Positions 46,825-55,301 of a stretch of DNA of 64,000 nucleotides are shown here, in pieces (within the stretch, counting starts at the first letter, position 1; each line of letters opens with the position of its first letter). The notes under the pieces are model-generated. The model did no database searches. It was not told the origin of the DNA and saw only the letters and a program-made list of their open reading frames with translations. A program made the translations under genes and the position numbers. Origin of the DNA: an uncultured Polaribacter sp. (GTDB taxonomy: Bacteria > Bacteroidota > Bacteroidia > Flavobacteriales > Flavobacteriaceae); assembly GCF_947496195.1 (NCBI RefSeq), contig NZ_CANMBY010000002.1, forward strand, positions 310,001-374,000, given 5' to 3'.

Positions 46825-47250
46825 TTGATTAAAAATAATTTAATACAGAAAGTATATTACTCAATCTCAAATTTCGAAGCTTCCCCTGAGTTTATTAAAA
46901 ATATTTTAGAACCAGCAAGAATAGCAAATCAGAAACAAGACATTACAGGATGTTTAATCTATCATAATAATGTTTTTTTGCAATTACTTGAAGGTGATAA
47001 AAATAAAGTAGAAAATCTATTTAATATAATTAGTAAAGATAGCAGGCATAGAGAAGTAACGTTAATTTTTGAAGAGAATATAAACGAAAGGATATTTCCA
47101 AGTTGGAGTATGGCTTTTCATGAATTTGATGATAATAACGAGGAAGTAGAAAAGTTCATTAAAAGTGTTCAGTTTTTCTCAGAAAATAACGAAAAACCAT
47201 CAGAGGCTGTTGAAATGTTTTGGAATATGGCAAAACATATTGTTAATTAA
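46825..47250 (+). CDS. BLUF-domain blue-light photoreceptor, single domain
   Basis: 141 residues starting at TTG (no early in-frame ATG). The whole protein is one BLUF (blue light using FAD) domain plus a C-terminal helical tail of about 40 residues. The photochemical residues are all present with the AppA spacing: Y11 (AppA Y21), N35 (N45), Q53 (Q63), W94 (W104) and M96 (M106), with the family stretch DITGCLIYHNNVFLQLLEG. There is no fused output domain, so signalling must be through a partner protein. It follows the acyl-CoA ligase pair and converges on holA with four bases between. Confidence 0.93.
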   Translation: MIKNNLIQKVYYSISNFEASPEFIKNILEPARIANQKQDITGCLIYHNNVFLQLLEGDKNKVENLFNIISKDSRHREVTLIFEENINERIFPSWSMAFHEFDDNNEEVEKFIKSVQFFSENNEKPSEAVEMFWNMAKHIVN

Positions 47251-47254
47251 TAAA

Positions 47255-48256
47255 TTAATGAAGTATTTTAAAAATTAATTCTTTTAAAATATCTTCTTGA
47301 GTTTGGCTAGCACCTACTCCTTTACTTTTAACATCTGCATCTCTTAAATAGCCAATTACTTTGGCTACTTTTCTCATGGTATAGTTTTTAGCTGCTAAAA
47401 AATAATCATCTACAAAATAAAAACCAACACCTAAAGATTTAGAAACAGAACTTTTAGATTTATCTTGAAGACCATGAAAAAGTAATAATTTTGTAAAAAA
47501 ATTATTTAATAAAGAAATAGTCATTACTGTTGGATTGTTCTTTGGGTTTTCTACAAAATAATTAATAATTCGATTTGCTTTTACAACATTAACACTACCA
47601 ATAGCTTTTAAAAGTTCAAAATTATTAAAGTCTTTAGAAATTCCTATATTTTCTTCTATATGATGGTCTGTAATTATAGTTTCTTTTGGTAATATTAGCA
47701 TAAGTTTCTTAAGCTCATTTGCTATTTTACTTAAATCTGTGCCTAAAAACTCTACAAGCATTTGAGCTGCTTTAGGTTCTATTTTATAATTTTTACCACT
47801 TAAAACCCTTCTTATCCAATCTGCAACTTGGTTATCATATAACTTTTTACTATCAAACAACACTCCTACTTTATCAATTGCTTTATAAAGTTTTTTACGT
47901 TTATCTAACTTTTTGTATTTGTAGTTAAATACTAAAACTGTTGTAGGCTGTACATTTTCTGCATAAGAAACTAATTTTTCTATACTTCTACTTAAATCTT
48001 GTGCCTCTTTAACAATAAGCACTTGCTTTTCTGACATCATTGGATATCTTTTAGCAGCAGAAATTATATCATCAATTGCAACATCTCTTCCATACATTAC
48101 CTGTAAATTAAACCCTTTTTCTGTTTCATCTAAAACATTATCTTCTATAAAATCAGAAATCTGGTCTATGTAATAAGGCTCCTCTCCCATTAAAAAATAA
48201 ATAGGTTTGGTGTTTCCTTTTTTAATATCAGCAACTATGGCGTTAATTTCGTTCAT
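47255..48256 (-). CDS. holA: DNA polymerase III subunit delta
   Basis: Clamp-loader subunit that opens the beta sliding clamp. 333 residues with the HolA N-terminal fold (PIYFLMGEEPYYIDQISDFIED), the region PMMSEKQVLIVKEAQDLSRS and the C-terminal helical collar domain (about 210-333). It diverges from the HsdR_N-domain gene with only 17 bases between the two start codons, so the promoters must overlap or lie within each other's coding regions. Confidence 0.93.
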   Translation of the reverse strand: MNEINAIVADIKKGNTKPIYFLMGEEPYYIDQISDFIEDNVLDETEKGFNLQVMYGRDVAIDDIISAAKRYPMMSEKQVLIVKEAQDLSRSIEKLVSYAENVQPTTVLVFNYKYKKLDKRKKLYKAIDKVGVLFDSKKLYDNQVADWIRRVLSGKNYKIEPKAAQMLVEFLGTDLSKIANELKKLMLILPKETIITDHHIEENIGISKDFNNFELLKAIGSVNVVKANRIINYFVENPKNNPTVMTISLLNNFFTKLLLFHGLQDKSKSSVSKSLGVGFYFVDDYFLAAKNYTMRKVAKVIGYLRDADVKSKGVGASQTQEDILKELIFKILH

Positions 48257-48261
48257 TTTAG

Positions 48262-48269
48262 TATTTTTG
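48262..48269 (+). promoter_or_regulatory. -7 promoter element of the HsdR_N-domain gene
   Basis: TATTTTTG, exact TAnnTTTG match, four bases before the ATG at 48274 and inside the 17-base spacer to holA. A leaderless mRNA is predicted. Confidence 0.6.
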
Positions 48270-48273
48270 ATTG

Positions 48274-48717
48274 ATGCAAAAACTCAATCTACCAACGTAT
48301 AATTTTAAACTCAAAAGTAAAGAAAATAAGACGCTTATTTTTGATAAATTCAGAAAAAAATACATTGTGTTAACACCAGAAGAATGGGTTCGTCAGCATT
48401 TTTCTTATTTTTTAGTTGAAGAAAAAAAATATCCAATTTCTTTAATTGCCATAGAAAAACAATTATCAATAAATAACATCCAAAAAAGAAGTGATATTTT
48501 AGTATTTAATAATAAAGGAGAACCAGATATTATTGTCGAATGTAAAGCGCCTTCTGTAACTATAAATCAATCTACTTTTGATCAAATTGCTAGATATAAC
48601 TTAAAATTAAAAGCTAATTTTTTAGTAGTCACAAATGGATTACATCATTTCTATTGTAAAATGGATTTTGAAAATGAAACTTATATTTTTTTAAAAGATT
48701 TACCAAGTTATAACTAA
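48274..48717 (+). CDS. Stand-alone HsdR_N-type PD-(D/E)XK nuclease-fold protein
   Basis: 147 residues from the ATG at 48274 (a TTG one codon earlier is also in frame). The middle reads KRSDILVF then EPDIIVECKAP, the D and ExK pattern of the PD-(D/E)XK fold found at the N-terminus of type I restriction subunit HsdR. Nothing else of a restriction system is present: no ATPase, HsdM or HsdS. Similar solo proteins next to holA occur across Bacteroidetes as far as I recall, which points to a conserved DNA transaction role rather than defence. Activity untested. Confidence 0.85.
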   Translation: MQKLNLPTYNFKLKSKENKTLIFDKFRKKYIVLTPEEWVRQHFSYFLVEEKKYPISLIAIEKQLSINNIQKRSDILVFNNKGEPDIIVECKAPSVTINQSTFDQIARYNLKLKANFLVVTNGLHHFYCKMDFENETYIFLKDLPSYN

Positions 48718-48761
48718 ATACTTTTGTTTTAAATTAACTTTTAAAATGTAAATTCGTACTC

Positions 48762-49760
48762 TTGAAAACAGCAATTATCATATTAAATTGGAATGGAGAA
48801 AAACTATTAGAACAGTTTTTACCATCTGTTGTAGAATTTACTGCAAAACAAGCAGAAATTTATATTGCAGATAACAATTCAACAGATAATTCTATTGATT
48901 TTATTACAGAAAACTTTCCTTCTGTAAAAATTATTAAAAATGCTATAAATGGTGGTTATGCAAAAGGGTATAATGATGCTTTAAAGCATATAGATGCAGA
49001 TATATTTTGCTTAATTAATTCTGATATTGAGGTTACAGAAAATTGGTTAAATTCTATTTTAAATGAGTTTGAAAATGATGAAAATATAGGTGTTTTACAA
49101 CCTAAAATTTTAGATTTTAAAAATAAAACTAAGTTTGAATATGCAGGTGCAGCTGGTGGTTTCTTAGATTTTTTTGGATATCCTTATTGCAGAGGAAGAA
49201 TATTTAATGATATTGAAGAAGATAAAAATCAATTTAATAAAATTAGTGATATTTTCTGGGCTTCTGGTGCTTGCTTTTTTATAAAATCTGATCTTTTTAG
49301 AGAATTAAATGGTTTTGATGAAGATTATTTTGCACATCAAGAAGAAATTGATTTGTGTTGGCGAGTTCAGAATGCTGGTTATAAAATAAAATACATTCCT
49401 AATTCTATTGTATATCATGTTGGAGGTGCAACTTTAAGTAATTTAAATCCAAAAAAGACTTTTTTAAATTTTAGAAATAGTTTACTAAATATTTTAAAGA
49501 ATGTTCCTAATCGTTATTTGGTTTTTTTAATTCTATCACGATTAATTTTAGACGGATTTGCTGGAATTAAGTTTTTAATAGAACTAAAACCTAAACACAC
49601 TTTTGCTATTTTAAAGGCTCATTTAAGTTTTTATAGTTTGTTTTTTAAATTTCTTAGGAAAAGAAAAAATAGAAAGAAGAAAACTGATTATTACAACCAC
49701 AAGAGTATTGTTTGGCAATATTTTATACTAGGCAGAAAGAATTACCATCAACTTAAATAG
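48762..49760 (+). CDS. Family 2 glycosyltransferase
   Basis: 332 residues with the GT2 GT-A fold at the N-terminus (IIILNWNGEKLLEQFLPSV, then ADNNSTDNS and a LINSDIEVTENW metal-site segment), an acceptor-site block FDEDYFAHQEEIDLCWR, and a basic C-terminal region that may lie on the membrane (FLKFLRKRKNRKKK). It probably adds a sugar, rhamnosyl-like by family, to a polysaccharide or lipid; the substrate is unknown and no cluster surrounds it. Starts at TTG (48762) with TAAATTCG, a -7-like element, five bases before. It converges on the Sua5-like gene with two bases between stops. Confidence 0.9.
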   Translation: MKTAIIILNWNGEKLLEQFLPSVVEFTAKQAEIYIADNNSTDNSIDFITENFPSVKIIKNAINGGYAKGYNDALKHIDADIFCLINSDIEVTENWLNSILNEFENDENIGVLQPKILDFKNKTKFEYAGAAGGFLDFFGYPYCRGRIFNDIEEDKNQFNKISDIFWASGACFFIKSDLFRELNGFDEDYFAHQEEIDLCWRVQNAGYKIKYIPNSIVYHVGGATLSNLNPKKTFLNFRNSLLNILKNVPNRYLVFLILSRLILDGFAGIKFLIELKPKHTFAILKAHLSFYSLFFKFLRKRKNRKKKTDYYNHKSIVWQYFILGRKNYHQLK

Positions 49761-49762
49761 TC

Positions 49763-50383
49763 TTATAAAATATCTAAACTTCCTTTTCCTTCTCTTATAA
49801 CTTCTGGGTAAGAGTCTGTTAAATCTACAATTGTAGAGCCTTCATTACCTCCATAACCACCATCTATAACAACATCCACTAAGTTATTCCATTTTTCAAA
49901 AATTAATTCAGGGTCTGTAGTATATTCTAAAATATCATCATCATCTCTAATTGAAGTAGAAACTATTGGATTACCCAGCTCTTTAACTAAAGTTCTAATT
50001 ATATTATTATCTGGAATTCTAATACCAACTGTTTTTTTCTTTTTAAAGATTTTTGGCAAATTATTACTACCAGGTAATATAAAGGTATATGGACCAGGTA
50101 AAGCTCTTTTCAAAATTTTAAAAGTTGGTGAATCTATCTGCTTAACATAATCAGATAAATGACTTAAATCATTACAGATAAAAGAAAGTTTTGCCTTTTC
50201 TATCTTTATTCCTTTAATCTTAGCAATTTTTTCTAGTGCCTTAGAATTCATAATATCACATCCCAAACCATACACTGTATCTGTTGGGTAAATTACTAAA
50301 CCACCTGCTTTTAAGACCTTTACAACTTTTGCAATTTCTTTAGCATTTGGGTTTTCATTATAAATTTTAATAAAATCTGCCAT
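49763..50383 (-). CDS. tsaC: L-threonylcarbamoyladenylate synthase (Sua5/YrdC/YciO family)
   Basis: 206 residues. Makes threonylcarbamoyl-AMP for the t6A modification of tRNAs reading ANN codons. Family signature: LKAGGLVIYPTDTVYGLGCDI near residue 28, KAKLSFICNDLSHLSDYV, then RALPGPYTFILPGS and later IVSTSIRDDDDI. I start it at 50383 (MADFIKIYNENP); an upstream ATG at 50407 would lie in the terminator hairpin of the preceding response regulator. A -7-like TATCTTTA four bases before the ATG supports this and predicts a leaderless mRNA. The YciO branch is hard to exclude by eye. Confidence 0.88.
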   Translation of the reverse strand: MADFIKIYNENPNAKEIAKVVKVLKAGGLVIYPTDTVYGLGCDIMNSKALEKIAKIKGIKIEKAKLSFICNDLSHLSDYVKQIDSPTFKILKRALPGPYTFILPGSNNLPKIFKKKKTVGIRIPDNNIIRTLVKELGNPIVSTSIRDDDDILEYTTDPELIFEKWNNLVDVVIDGGYGGNEGSTIVDLTDSYPEVIREGKGSLDIL

Positions 50384-50387
50384 AGTA

Positions 50388-50395
50388 TAAAGATA
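50388..50395 (-). promoter_or_regulatory. -7-like element of the Sua5-like gene
   Basis: Minus strand TATCTTTA (TAnnTTTG with A at the last base), four bases before the ATG. It touches the T run of the preceding terminator. Confidence 0.4.
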
Positions 50396-50427
50396 AAAAA
50401 AACTCAACTTAAATAGTAAGTTGAGTT
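50395..50427 (-). terminator. Intrinsic terminator of the response regulator gene
   Basis: Arms AACTCAACTTA (50401-50411) and its complement (50417-50427) with a five-base loop; on the minus strand followed by eight T. Confidence 0.88.
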
Positions 50428-50450
50428 TATTATTTGGGGAAGTTTATTTT

Positions 50451-51152
50451 TTAAGTTTTATCTACTAGCCTAAAACCTTCTCCATGAATGTTTAAAATTT
50501 CTACATTCTCATCAGACTTTAGGTACTTTCTTAATTTTGCAATATATACATCCATACTTCTAGATGTAAAGTAATTATCATCTCTCCAAATTTTTGTTAA
50601 TGCCAATTCACGTGGCATTAAATCATTCTTATGAATAGCTAACATTCTTAATAATTTGCTTTCTTTTGGAGATAATTTTGTTGGCTCACCTTCTTCTCCT
50701 TTAGAAAGATGTCTTAATTTAGAATTAAAGAAGAAAGAACCAATATTAAATTCAAATTGTTCTGATTCTGCAGTTGTATCTTTTTCTTTACGTTGTAAAA
50801 TTGCTTTTATTTTATGTAATAAAACTTCAGAGTCAAAAGGCTTATTTAAATAATCGTCTGCACCAACAGCATAACCTTTTAAAACATCTTCTTTTAAAGT
50901 TTTAGCCGTTAAAAAGATAATTGGAATATCTTTATTGGTAGATCTAATATCTTGTGCTAAAGAAAAACCATCTTTACGTGGCATCATAACATCTAAAATA
51001 CATAAATCATAATCGCTATTTTTAAACATTATTAAGCCTTCTATACCATCTTTGGCATGTGTAACATTATAATCATTTAACGCTAAATAATCTTTTAAGA
51101 CCGTTCCAAAATTTGGATCATCTTCAACTAATAAAATCTTTTTACTTCCCAT
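50451..51152 (-). CDS. OmpR/PhoB-family response regulator
   Basis: 233 residues: receiver domain (about 4-120) with the acidic pocket E10 D11 D12, phosphoacceptor D54 in LCILDVMMPRKDG, T82-like switch in IFLTAKT and K in NKPFDSEVL; then a winged-helix DNA-binding domain (about 135-230, LSPKESKLLRMLAIHKNDLMPRE and RSMDVYIAKLRKYL). It pairs with the histidine kinase gene 10 bases upstream in the same operon. Targets unknown. A terminator closes the unit. Confidence 0.95.
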   Translation of the reverse strand: MGSKKILLVEDDPNFGTVLKDYLALNDYNVTHAKDGIEGLIMFKNSDYDLCILDVMMPRKDGFSLAQDIRSTNKDIPIIFLTAKTLKEDVLKGYAVGADDYLNKPFDSEVLLHKIKAILQRKEKDTTAESEQFEFNIGSFFFNSKLRHLSKGEEGEPTKLSPKESKLLRMLAIHKNDLMPRELALTKIWRDDNYFTSRSMDVYIAKLRKYLKSDENVEILNIHGEGFRLVDKT

Positions 51153-51162
51153 TTTTATTGTT

Positions 51163-52731
51163 TTAAATTAAAGGTAATTTCACTGTAAATATGCTTCCTT
51201 TTCCTTTTTCACTTTCTACAAAAACTGTTCCATGATGTTTGTCTACAATTTCTTTAACGTAAGCTAAACCTAAACCATGACCTTTAACATCATGTATGTT
51301 TCCTCTTTGTTCTCTGTAGAATTTATCAAAAACATGCTTTTGTACATTTTTGCTCATTCCTATACCTTCATCTTTTATTTTTATGATGAAGAATTTATTT
51401 GTACTCTCTGTATACACATCTATAATTGGTGCACCTTCTGAATACTTTATACTGTTTTCTAAAATATTTACTAAGACGTTTGTAAGATGAAAATCGTTAC
51501 CTGGCAATTCTGTTGTAATTGCTTGAAAATGTGTTTTAATTGTCCCTTTTTTATCGTTTATAATTAAACTAACGTGATTGATTGCATCATCTATTACGTC
51601 GTGAATATCTATAATTTCCTTACTAATTTCTAATTGATTTTTTTCTAATCTAGATATTCTTAATACATTTTCTACTTGAGTATGCATCCTTTTATTTTCA
51701 TCTCTTATCATTTTTACATAACGCATCACTTTTTCATTATCACTAATGATTTTTGGATTTTTAATCGAATCTAAAGCCAAATTAATTGTTGCAATTGGCG
51801 TTTTAAATTCATGTGTCATATTATTGATAAAATCTGTTTTTATTTCTGATATTTTTTTCTGCTTTATTAACTGATATAATGATCCTGAAAAAGCTACTAT
51901 TATGATGAATATGAAAAATAGAGATAGTAATAAAATATTAGAAATACCAGATAAAATATGCTTATTCTTCTTAGGAAAAGTAACATACAATATGAATTCT
52001 GGATCATTATCATAATTAAAAAACAATGGATATTGATAACTATCTGCTTTACTAACTGTATAATAACCAGACTTTAATTTTGTAGCTAAACCATCTGAAC
52101 CATAAACTCCATATTTAAAATCTAAATCTATATTTCTTTTTCTTAATTCATCTTTTATTGTTGCATTTAATTCTCTATTGCTAATTCTTTGATGAATAGG
52201 TTTTATATTGTTATAGTCTTTAAAATAATCATCTATTTGACTTTGCTCCATATTACTTAAACGCTTTGTAAATGAATATTTTTTTTCATCTACACTAGCA
52301 AATAAGTTATCAGGTCCTTTTATTAATCTTGTTTGAAAAAAATCTTTTTTACCAGTAACTCTTTTGTAAATAATGGTGTCATTATCTAAAAAATCTACAG
52401 GTATTTCAAAATTCTCTTCTAAAATGGTAGAACCAAATGATAATTTTTGTTTGTTTACGGTATCTATTTCTTGAAAAAATAAACTCTTAATTTGAGCCTC
52501 GCTCGCAAGAATTTGTTTGCTTAAAATTCCTTCTAATTTTTTTTCGAAAAGATCTTTTTCTTTAGTATTAATTCTTTCAGCTACACTACCTAAAGATTTT
52601 TGAACTTCATTCTTAAATTGTTCTTTTTTACTTTCTACTGCATTATTAATCCAATACAGTTGCACAGCAATAATTCCTATTAAGGAAATGCTCATTAAAA
52701 TAACAATAAGGATAAACATTTTCTTACCCAT
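51163..52731 (-). CDS. Membrane sensor histidine kinase
   Basis: 522 residues. One membrane helix at the N-terminus (about 5-27), a long extracytoplasmic sensor region without recognised domain (about 30-270), a second helix (about 270-290), then the dimerisation domain with the phosphoacceptor H307 (NMTHEFKTPIATI) and an ATPase domain with N box ENSIKYS, G1 DEGIGMS and G2 GHGLGLAY. First gene of the unit with the OmpR-type regulator. The sensor region resembles those of other flavobacterial kinases; the signal is unknown. Confidence 0.94.
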   Translation of the reverse strand: MGKKMFILIVILMSISLIGIIAVQLYWINNAVESKKEQFKNEVQKSLGSVAERINTKEKDLFEKKLEGILSKQILASEAQIKSLFFQEIDTVNKQKLSFGSTILEENFEIPVDFLDNDTIIYKRVTGKKDFFQTRLIKGPDNLFASVDEKKYSFTKRLSNMEQSQIDDYFKDYNNIKPIHQRISNRELNATIKDELRKRNIDLDFKYGVYGSDGLATKLKSGYYTVSKADSYQYPLFFNYDNDPEFILYVTFPKKNKHILSGISNILLLSLFFIFIIIVAFSGSLYQLIKQKKISEIKTDFINNMTHEFKTPIATINLALDSIKNPKIISDNEKVMRYVKMIRDENKRMHTQVENVLRISRLEKNQLEISKEIIDIHDVIDDAINHVSLIINDKKGTIKTHFQAITTELPGNDFHLTNVLVNILENSIKYSEGAPIIDVYTESTNKFFIIKIKDEGIGMSKNVQKHVFDKFYREQRGNIHDVKGHGLGLAYVKEIVDKHHGTVFVESEKGKGSIFTVKLPLI

Positions 52732-52834
52732 AAATCAAAATTAAACTAATTAAAAATTGAAGTTATTTTTTTTAACGTTGATTAACAATTTCTCTATGGT
52801 TTTAAGAGAAATTTAACAAATTGATTGAATATAT

Positions 52835-53431
52835 TTAAACCAATTTACGATTATTTGTTAAAATATTATGGATTTTTTTAACTTGAAGTTGTGTTTTTGT
52901 TAAATCATCATTCCAAATAACGTAATTTGATAACAATATTTTTTTGCTTTCATCCCATTGATTTTGCATTCTATTTTCCACTTCATATTTAGAGATATTA
53001 TCTCTTTGCATTACCCTTTTTAAACGAGTAGTTTTATCTGTAAAAACAGTAATTATTTTATCACAAAGTAAATCAGCTTTTGCTTCAAATAAAATTGCAG
53101 CTTCGTATACAATGTAGCTTTTATTTACATTTATTTTTTTAAAATTTAAAAAATGATTTCTAACTTCTGGATGTATGATTTTATTTAATTTTTGAAGTTT
53201 CTCTGGGTTTTTAAAAACAATATTAGAGATATACTCTCTATTTAAAATATTCTTATTGTAAGCCTTATCTCCAAATTCATCAATAATTTTAGTTTTGATT
53301 GTTTTAGAGGAGTTTACTAACTCTTTTGCTTCTTTATCTGCAATATAAATAGCCACATTATTATGCTCAGCAAACATTTTTGCTACAGTGCTTTTACCAC
53401 TTCCAATACCTCCTGTTAAACCAACTATCAT
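52835..53431 (-). CDS. coaE: Dephospho-CoA kinase
   Basis: Last step of coenzyme A synthesis, phosphorylating dephospho-CoA at the 3' hydroxyl. 198 residues with P-loop GLTGGIGSGKSTVA (about 4-17) and the nucleotide-monophosphate-kinase-like blocks YIADKEAKELV, KLNKIIHPEVR and YEAAILFEA. It lies 3 bases after the YbbR-domain gene, in the conserved flavobacterial order nusB - DUF1573 - yajC - YbbR - coaE. Confidence 0.95.
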   Translation of the reverse strand: MIVGLTGGIGSGKSTVAKMFAEHNNVAIYIADKEAKELVNSSKTIKTKIIDEFGDKAYNKNILNREYISNIVFKNPEKLQKLNKIIHPEVRNHFLNFKKINVNKSYIVYEAAILFEAKADLLCDKIITVFTDKTTRLKRVMQRDNISKYEVENRMQNQWDESKKILLSNYVIWNDDLTKTQLQVKKIHNILTNNRKLV

Positions 53432-53434
53432 AAG

Positions 53435-54373
53435 CTATTTACGTATTAAAAAATCAATTTTATTTGGTATTATTTTATAACTTTTAATATAATCTGGTTT
53501 AAAAATAAGTTTAGGTATTAAATAATTTAAATTATCTTCTTTTGTAGCTAAATAATCACATTCAATTTTTAAAGAATTCTCAGAAATTTTATTAAAATTA
53601 GAAAGTGCAGTAACAAATTTTACATTAACTTTTTCAGAAAGTGTAGTAATATTGATACTATCTGGTACATTTTTAATTGTAAATGGTACAGTTAAAGAAC
53701 CTTCTGTAAACTTATCTACTTCTCCTGAAATACTTGCCTTTTTTAACCTTAATTTCAGTCCAGATAAACTACTTGGAATTTCTATATCAACTGTGTTTGT
53801 AAAATCATTTTTTACATCTAATAAAGAAAGTTCTTTTAAATTTAAATAGCGTAAAGTATCTATTTGATTTTCTGGACCAGAAACTAAAACAGAATCTGGA
53901 GTTATTTTTATTTCATTCAATAAATCATAACCAATATGAAACTCTAAATCTAAATTAGGCTTTAAGGCAATTTTTTTAGATTTTAAAGATCCTAAATTCA
54001 AATAAATTGTATCTATTTCTATGTTTAAAACCTCTATACCAGAAGGAACCTGATTCTTAATAGAAGTAATCTGATTTTTTAATAAAAAATAATATTTAGA
54101 GTTACCTCTGCTTATTAATTTAGAGGCATCTAAAGTTATTGATTTTTTATTTATGTTAGAAGTAAGTATCTTAAAACCAGTCCCTTTAATAGCAAGAGTT
54201 AATTCTTTTAAAGGCTTTTCTTGTAATAGTTTGTTTTGTGGAATTTTACTGTAATTAATATTGTAAGTTATTCTACTAGAATATTCTTTAGAGAAAGTAA
54301 TTAAAAGCCAAATAAAGCCAGAAGCAATAAGAAATATAAAAAAGGTTTTTGGTATTTTATTTTTAGCTTTCAA
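53435..54373 (-). CDS. YbbR-like domain protein
   Basis: 312 residues with a single N-terminal membrane helix (about 11-27, FFIFLIASGFIWLLITF) and a beta-rich extracytoplasmic part with YbbR-like repeats (for example VLVSGPENQIDTLRYLNLKEL). YbbR proteins in other bacteria influence the cyclic-di-AMP synthase; here no such gene is next to it and the role is unknown. Starts at TTG (54373); an ATG upstream leads into a stop. First gene of a unit with coaE, separated from yajC by a strong terminator. Confidence 0.82.
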   Translation of the reverse strand: MKAKNKIPKTFFIFLIASGFIWLLITFSKEYSSRITYNINYSKIPQNKLLQEKPLKELTLAIKGTGFKILTSNINKKSITLDASKLISRGNSKYYFLLKNQITSIKNQVPSGIEVLNIEIDTIYLNLGSLKSKKIALKPNLDLEFHIGYDLLNEIKITPDSVLVSGPENQIDTLRYLNLKELSLLDVKNDFTNTVDIEIPSSLSGLKLRLKKASISGEVDKFTEGSLTVPFTIKNVPDSINITTLSEKVNVKFVTALSNFNKISENSLKIECDYLATKEDNLNYLIPKLIFKPDYIKSYKIIPNKIDFLIRK

Positions 54374-54413
54374 GTTATTATCATTTTAATGCAATCTAAA
54401 CAAAATAGATAAT

Positions 54414-54453
54414 AAAAAAAAGAGCTTTTGTAATATTACAAAAGCTCTTTTTT
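54414..54453. terminator. Intrinsic terminator after yajC, perfect palindrome
   Basis: A 28-base perfect palindrome (54421-54448; half-site AGAGCTTTTGTAAT) flanked by seven A and six T. It ends the nusB - DUF1573 - yajC unit and separates it from YbbR-coaE. Confidence 0.92.
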
Positions 54454-54467
54454 AAAATGTATTTGTT

Positions 54468-54788
54468 TTACTTTTTTGCTTCTGGCAAATATTTTTTACT
54501 CAGTTCCATTGAAATTGCAGAACGTTCAAATTTAATTTTACCTGCTCCTGTTTCTATAGTTACTGTATTATCATTGGTATGTATATCTACAACTTTACCA
54601 TGAATTCCACTAGAAGTTACTACTTTTGATCCTTTTTTTAATTCAGATTGAAAAGACTTTTCTTTCTTTTGTTTTCTCATTTGAGGTCTTAACATAAAGA
54701 AATATAAGACTGCAATCATTGCCAAAAAAGGCAACATGCTAGCTAAGGAACCTGAATCTGCTTGCAATATTAATTTTGTAAAAATCAT
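54468..54788 (-). CDS. yajC: Sec translocon accessory subunit YajC
   Basis: 106 residues with one N-terminal membrane helix (about 15-35, SMLPFLAMIAVLYFFMLRP), then the diagnostic RPQMRKQKKEKSFQSELKKGSKVVTSSGIHGKV. Associates with SecDF near SecYEG. It is 3 bases behind the DUF1573 gene and precedes a terminator. Confidence 0.95.
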   Translation of the reverse strand: MIFTKLILQADSGSLASMLPFLAMIAVLYFFMLRPQMRKQKKEKSFQSELKKGSKVVTSSGIHGKVVDIHTNDNTVTIETGAGKIKFERSAISMELSKKYLPEAKK

Positions 54789-54791
54789 AAA

Positions 54792-55253
54792 TTAGTTTTC
54801 TTTTGGTGAAACCATCCCTTTAAGAGTTAAAATTTCTCTTCCAGATTCAGTATTAGTAATTAATGTAATATTTTTTTGTTGTCTGTTTGTTTTACCACTA
54901 GTATTAAATTTAACTTTAATATCTTCAGTTTGTCCTGGCTTTATTGGTGCTTTTGGCCAAACAGGCACTGTACAACCACAAGTAACTTGTGCGTCTGTTA
55001 TAATTAAATCTGTTTTACCAGAATTAGTTACTTTAAAAACAGTTTCTACTACATCACCTTCTGTAACTGTACCAAAATCATGCACAGATCTATCAAAAGC
55101 AATTAATGCTGCTCCATTTTTAATTTCTACGTCTCTATTTTTTGCGTTTTCTAAATTGTCTGCATTAATTTTTGCTGCTGCTTTACCATTATCGCAAGAA
55201 GTTAATACTAATCCACTAACTAAAAAACATACTAGAATTGCTATTTTTTTCAT
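54792..55253 (-). CDS. DUF1573 lipoprotein
   Basis: 153 residues: lipoprotein signal peptide with lipobox ending LVLTSC (C20), then one DUF1573 immunoglobulin-like domain (about 55-150) with the hallmark FDRSVHDFGTVTEGDVVETVFKVTN and CGCTVPVWPKAPIKPGQ. The CGC pair is typical of the family. Periplasmic or outer-membrane facing; molecular function unknown. Lies between nusB and yajC in the conserved flavobacterial order. Confidence 0.9.
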   Translation of the reverse strand: MKKIAILVCFLVSGLVLTSCDNGKAAAKINADNLENAKNRDVEIKNGAALIAFDRSVHDFGTVTEGDVVETVFKVTNSGKTDLIITDAQVTCGCTVPVWPKAPIKPGQTEDIKVKFNTSGKTNRQQKNITLITNTESGREILTLKGMVSPKEN

Positions 55254-55301
55254 TTTTTAAAAATTTTAGTAAAAATAATAAATTAATTCGCGTTTACAAT
55301 T

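Noticed and set aside
48274-48717. Part of a type I restriction system
   Set aside because: Only the HsdR N-terminal fold is present; no helicase domain, HsdM or HsdS nearby, and the position beside holA suggests a core gene.
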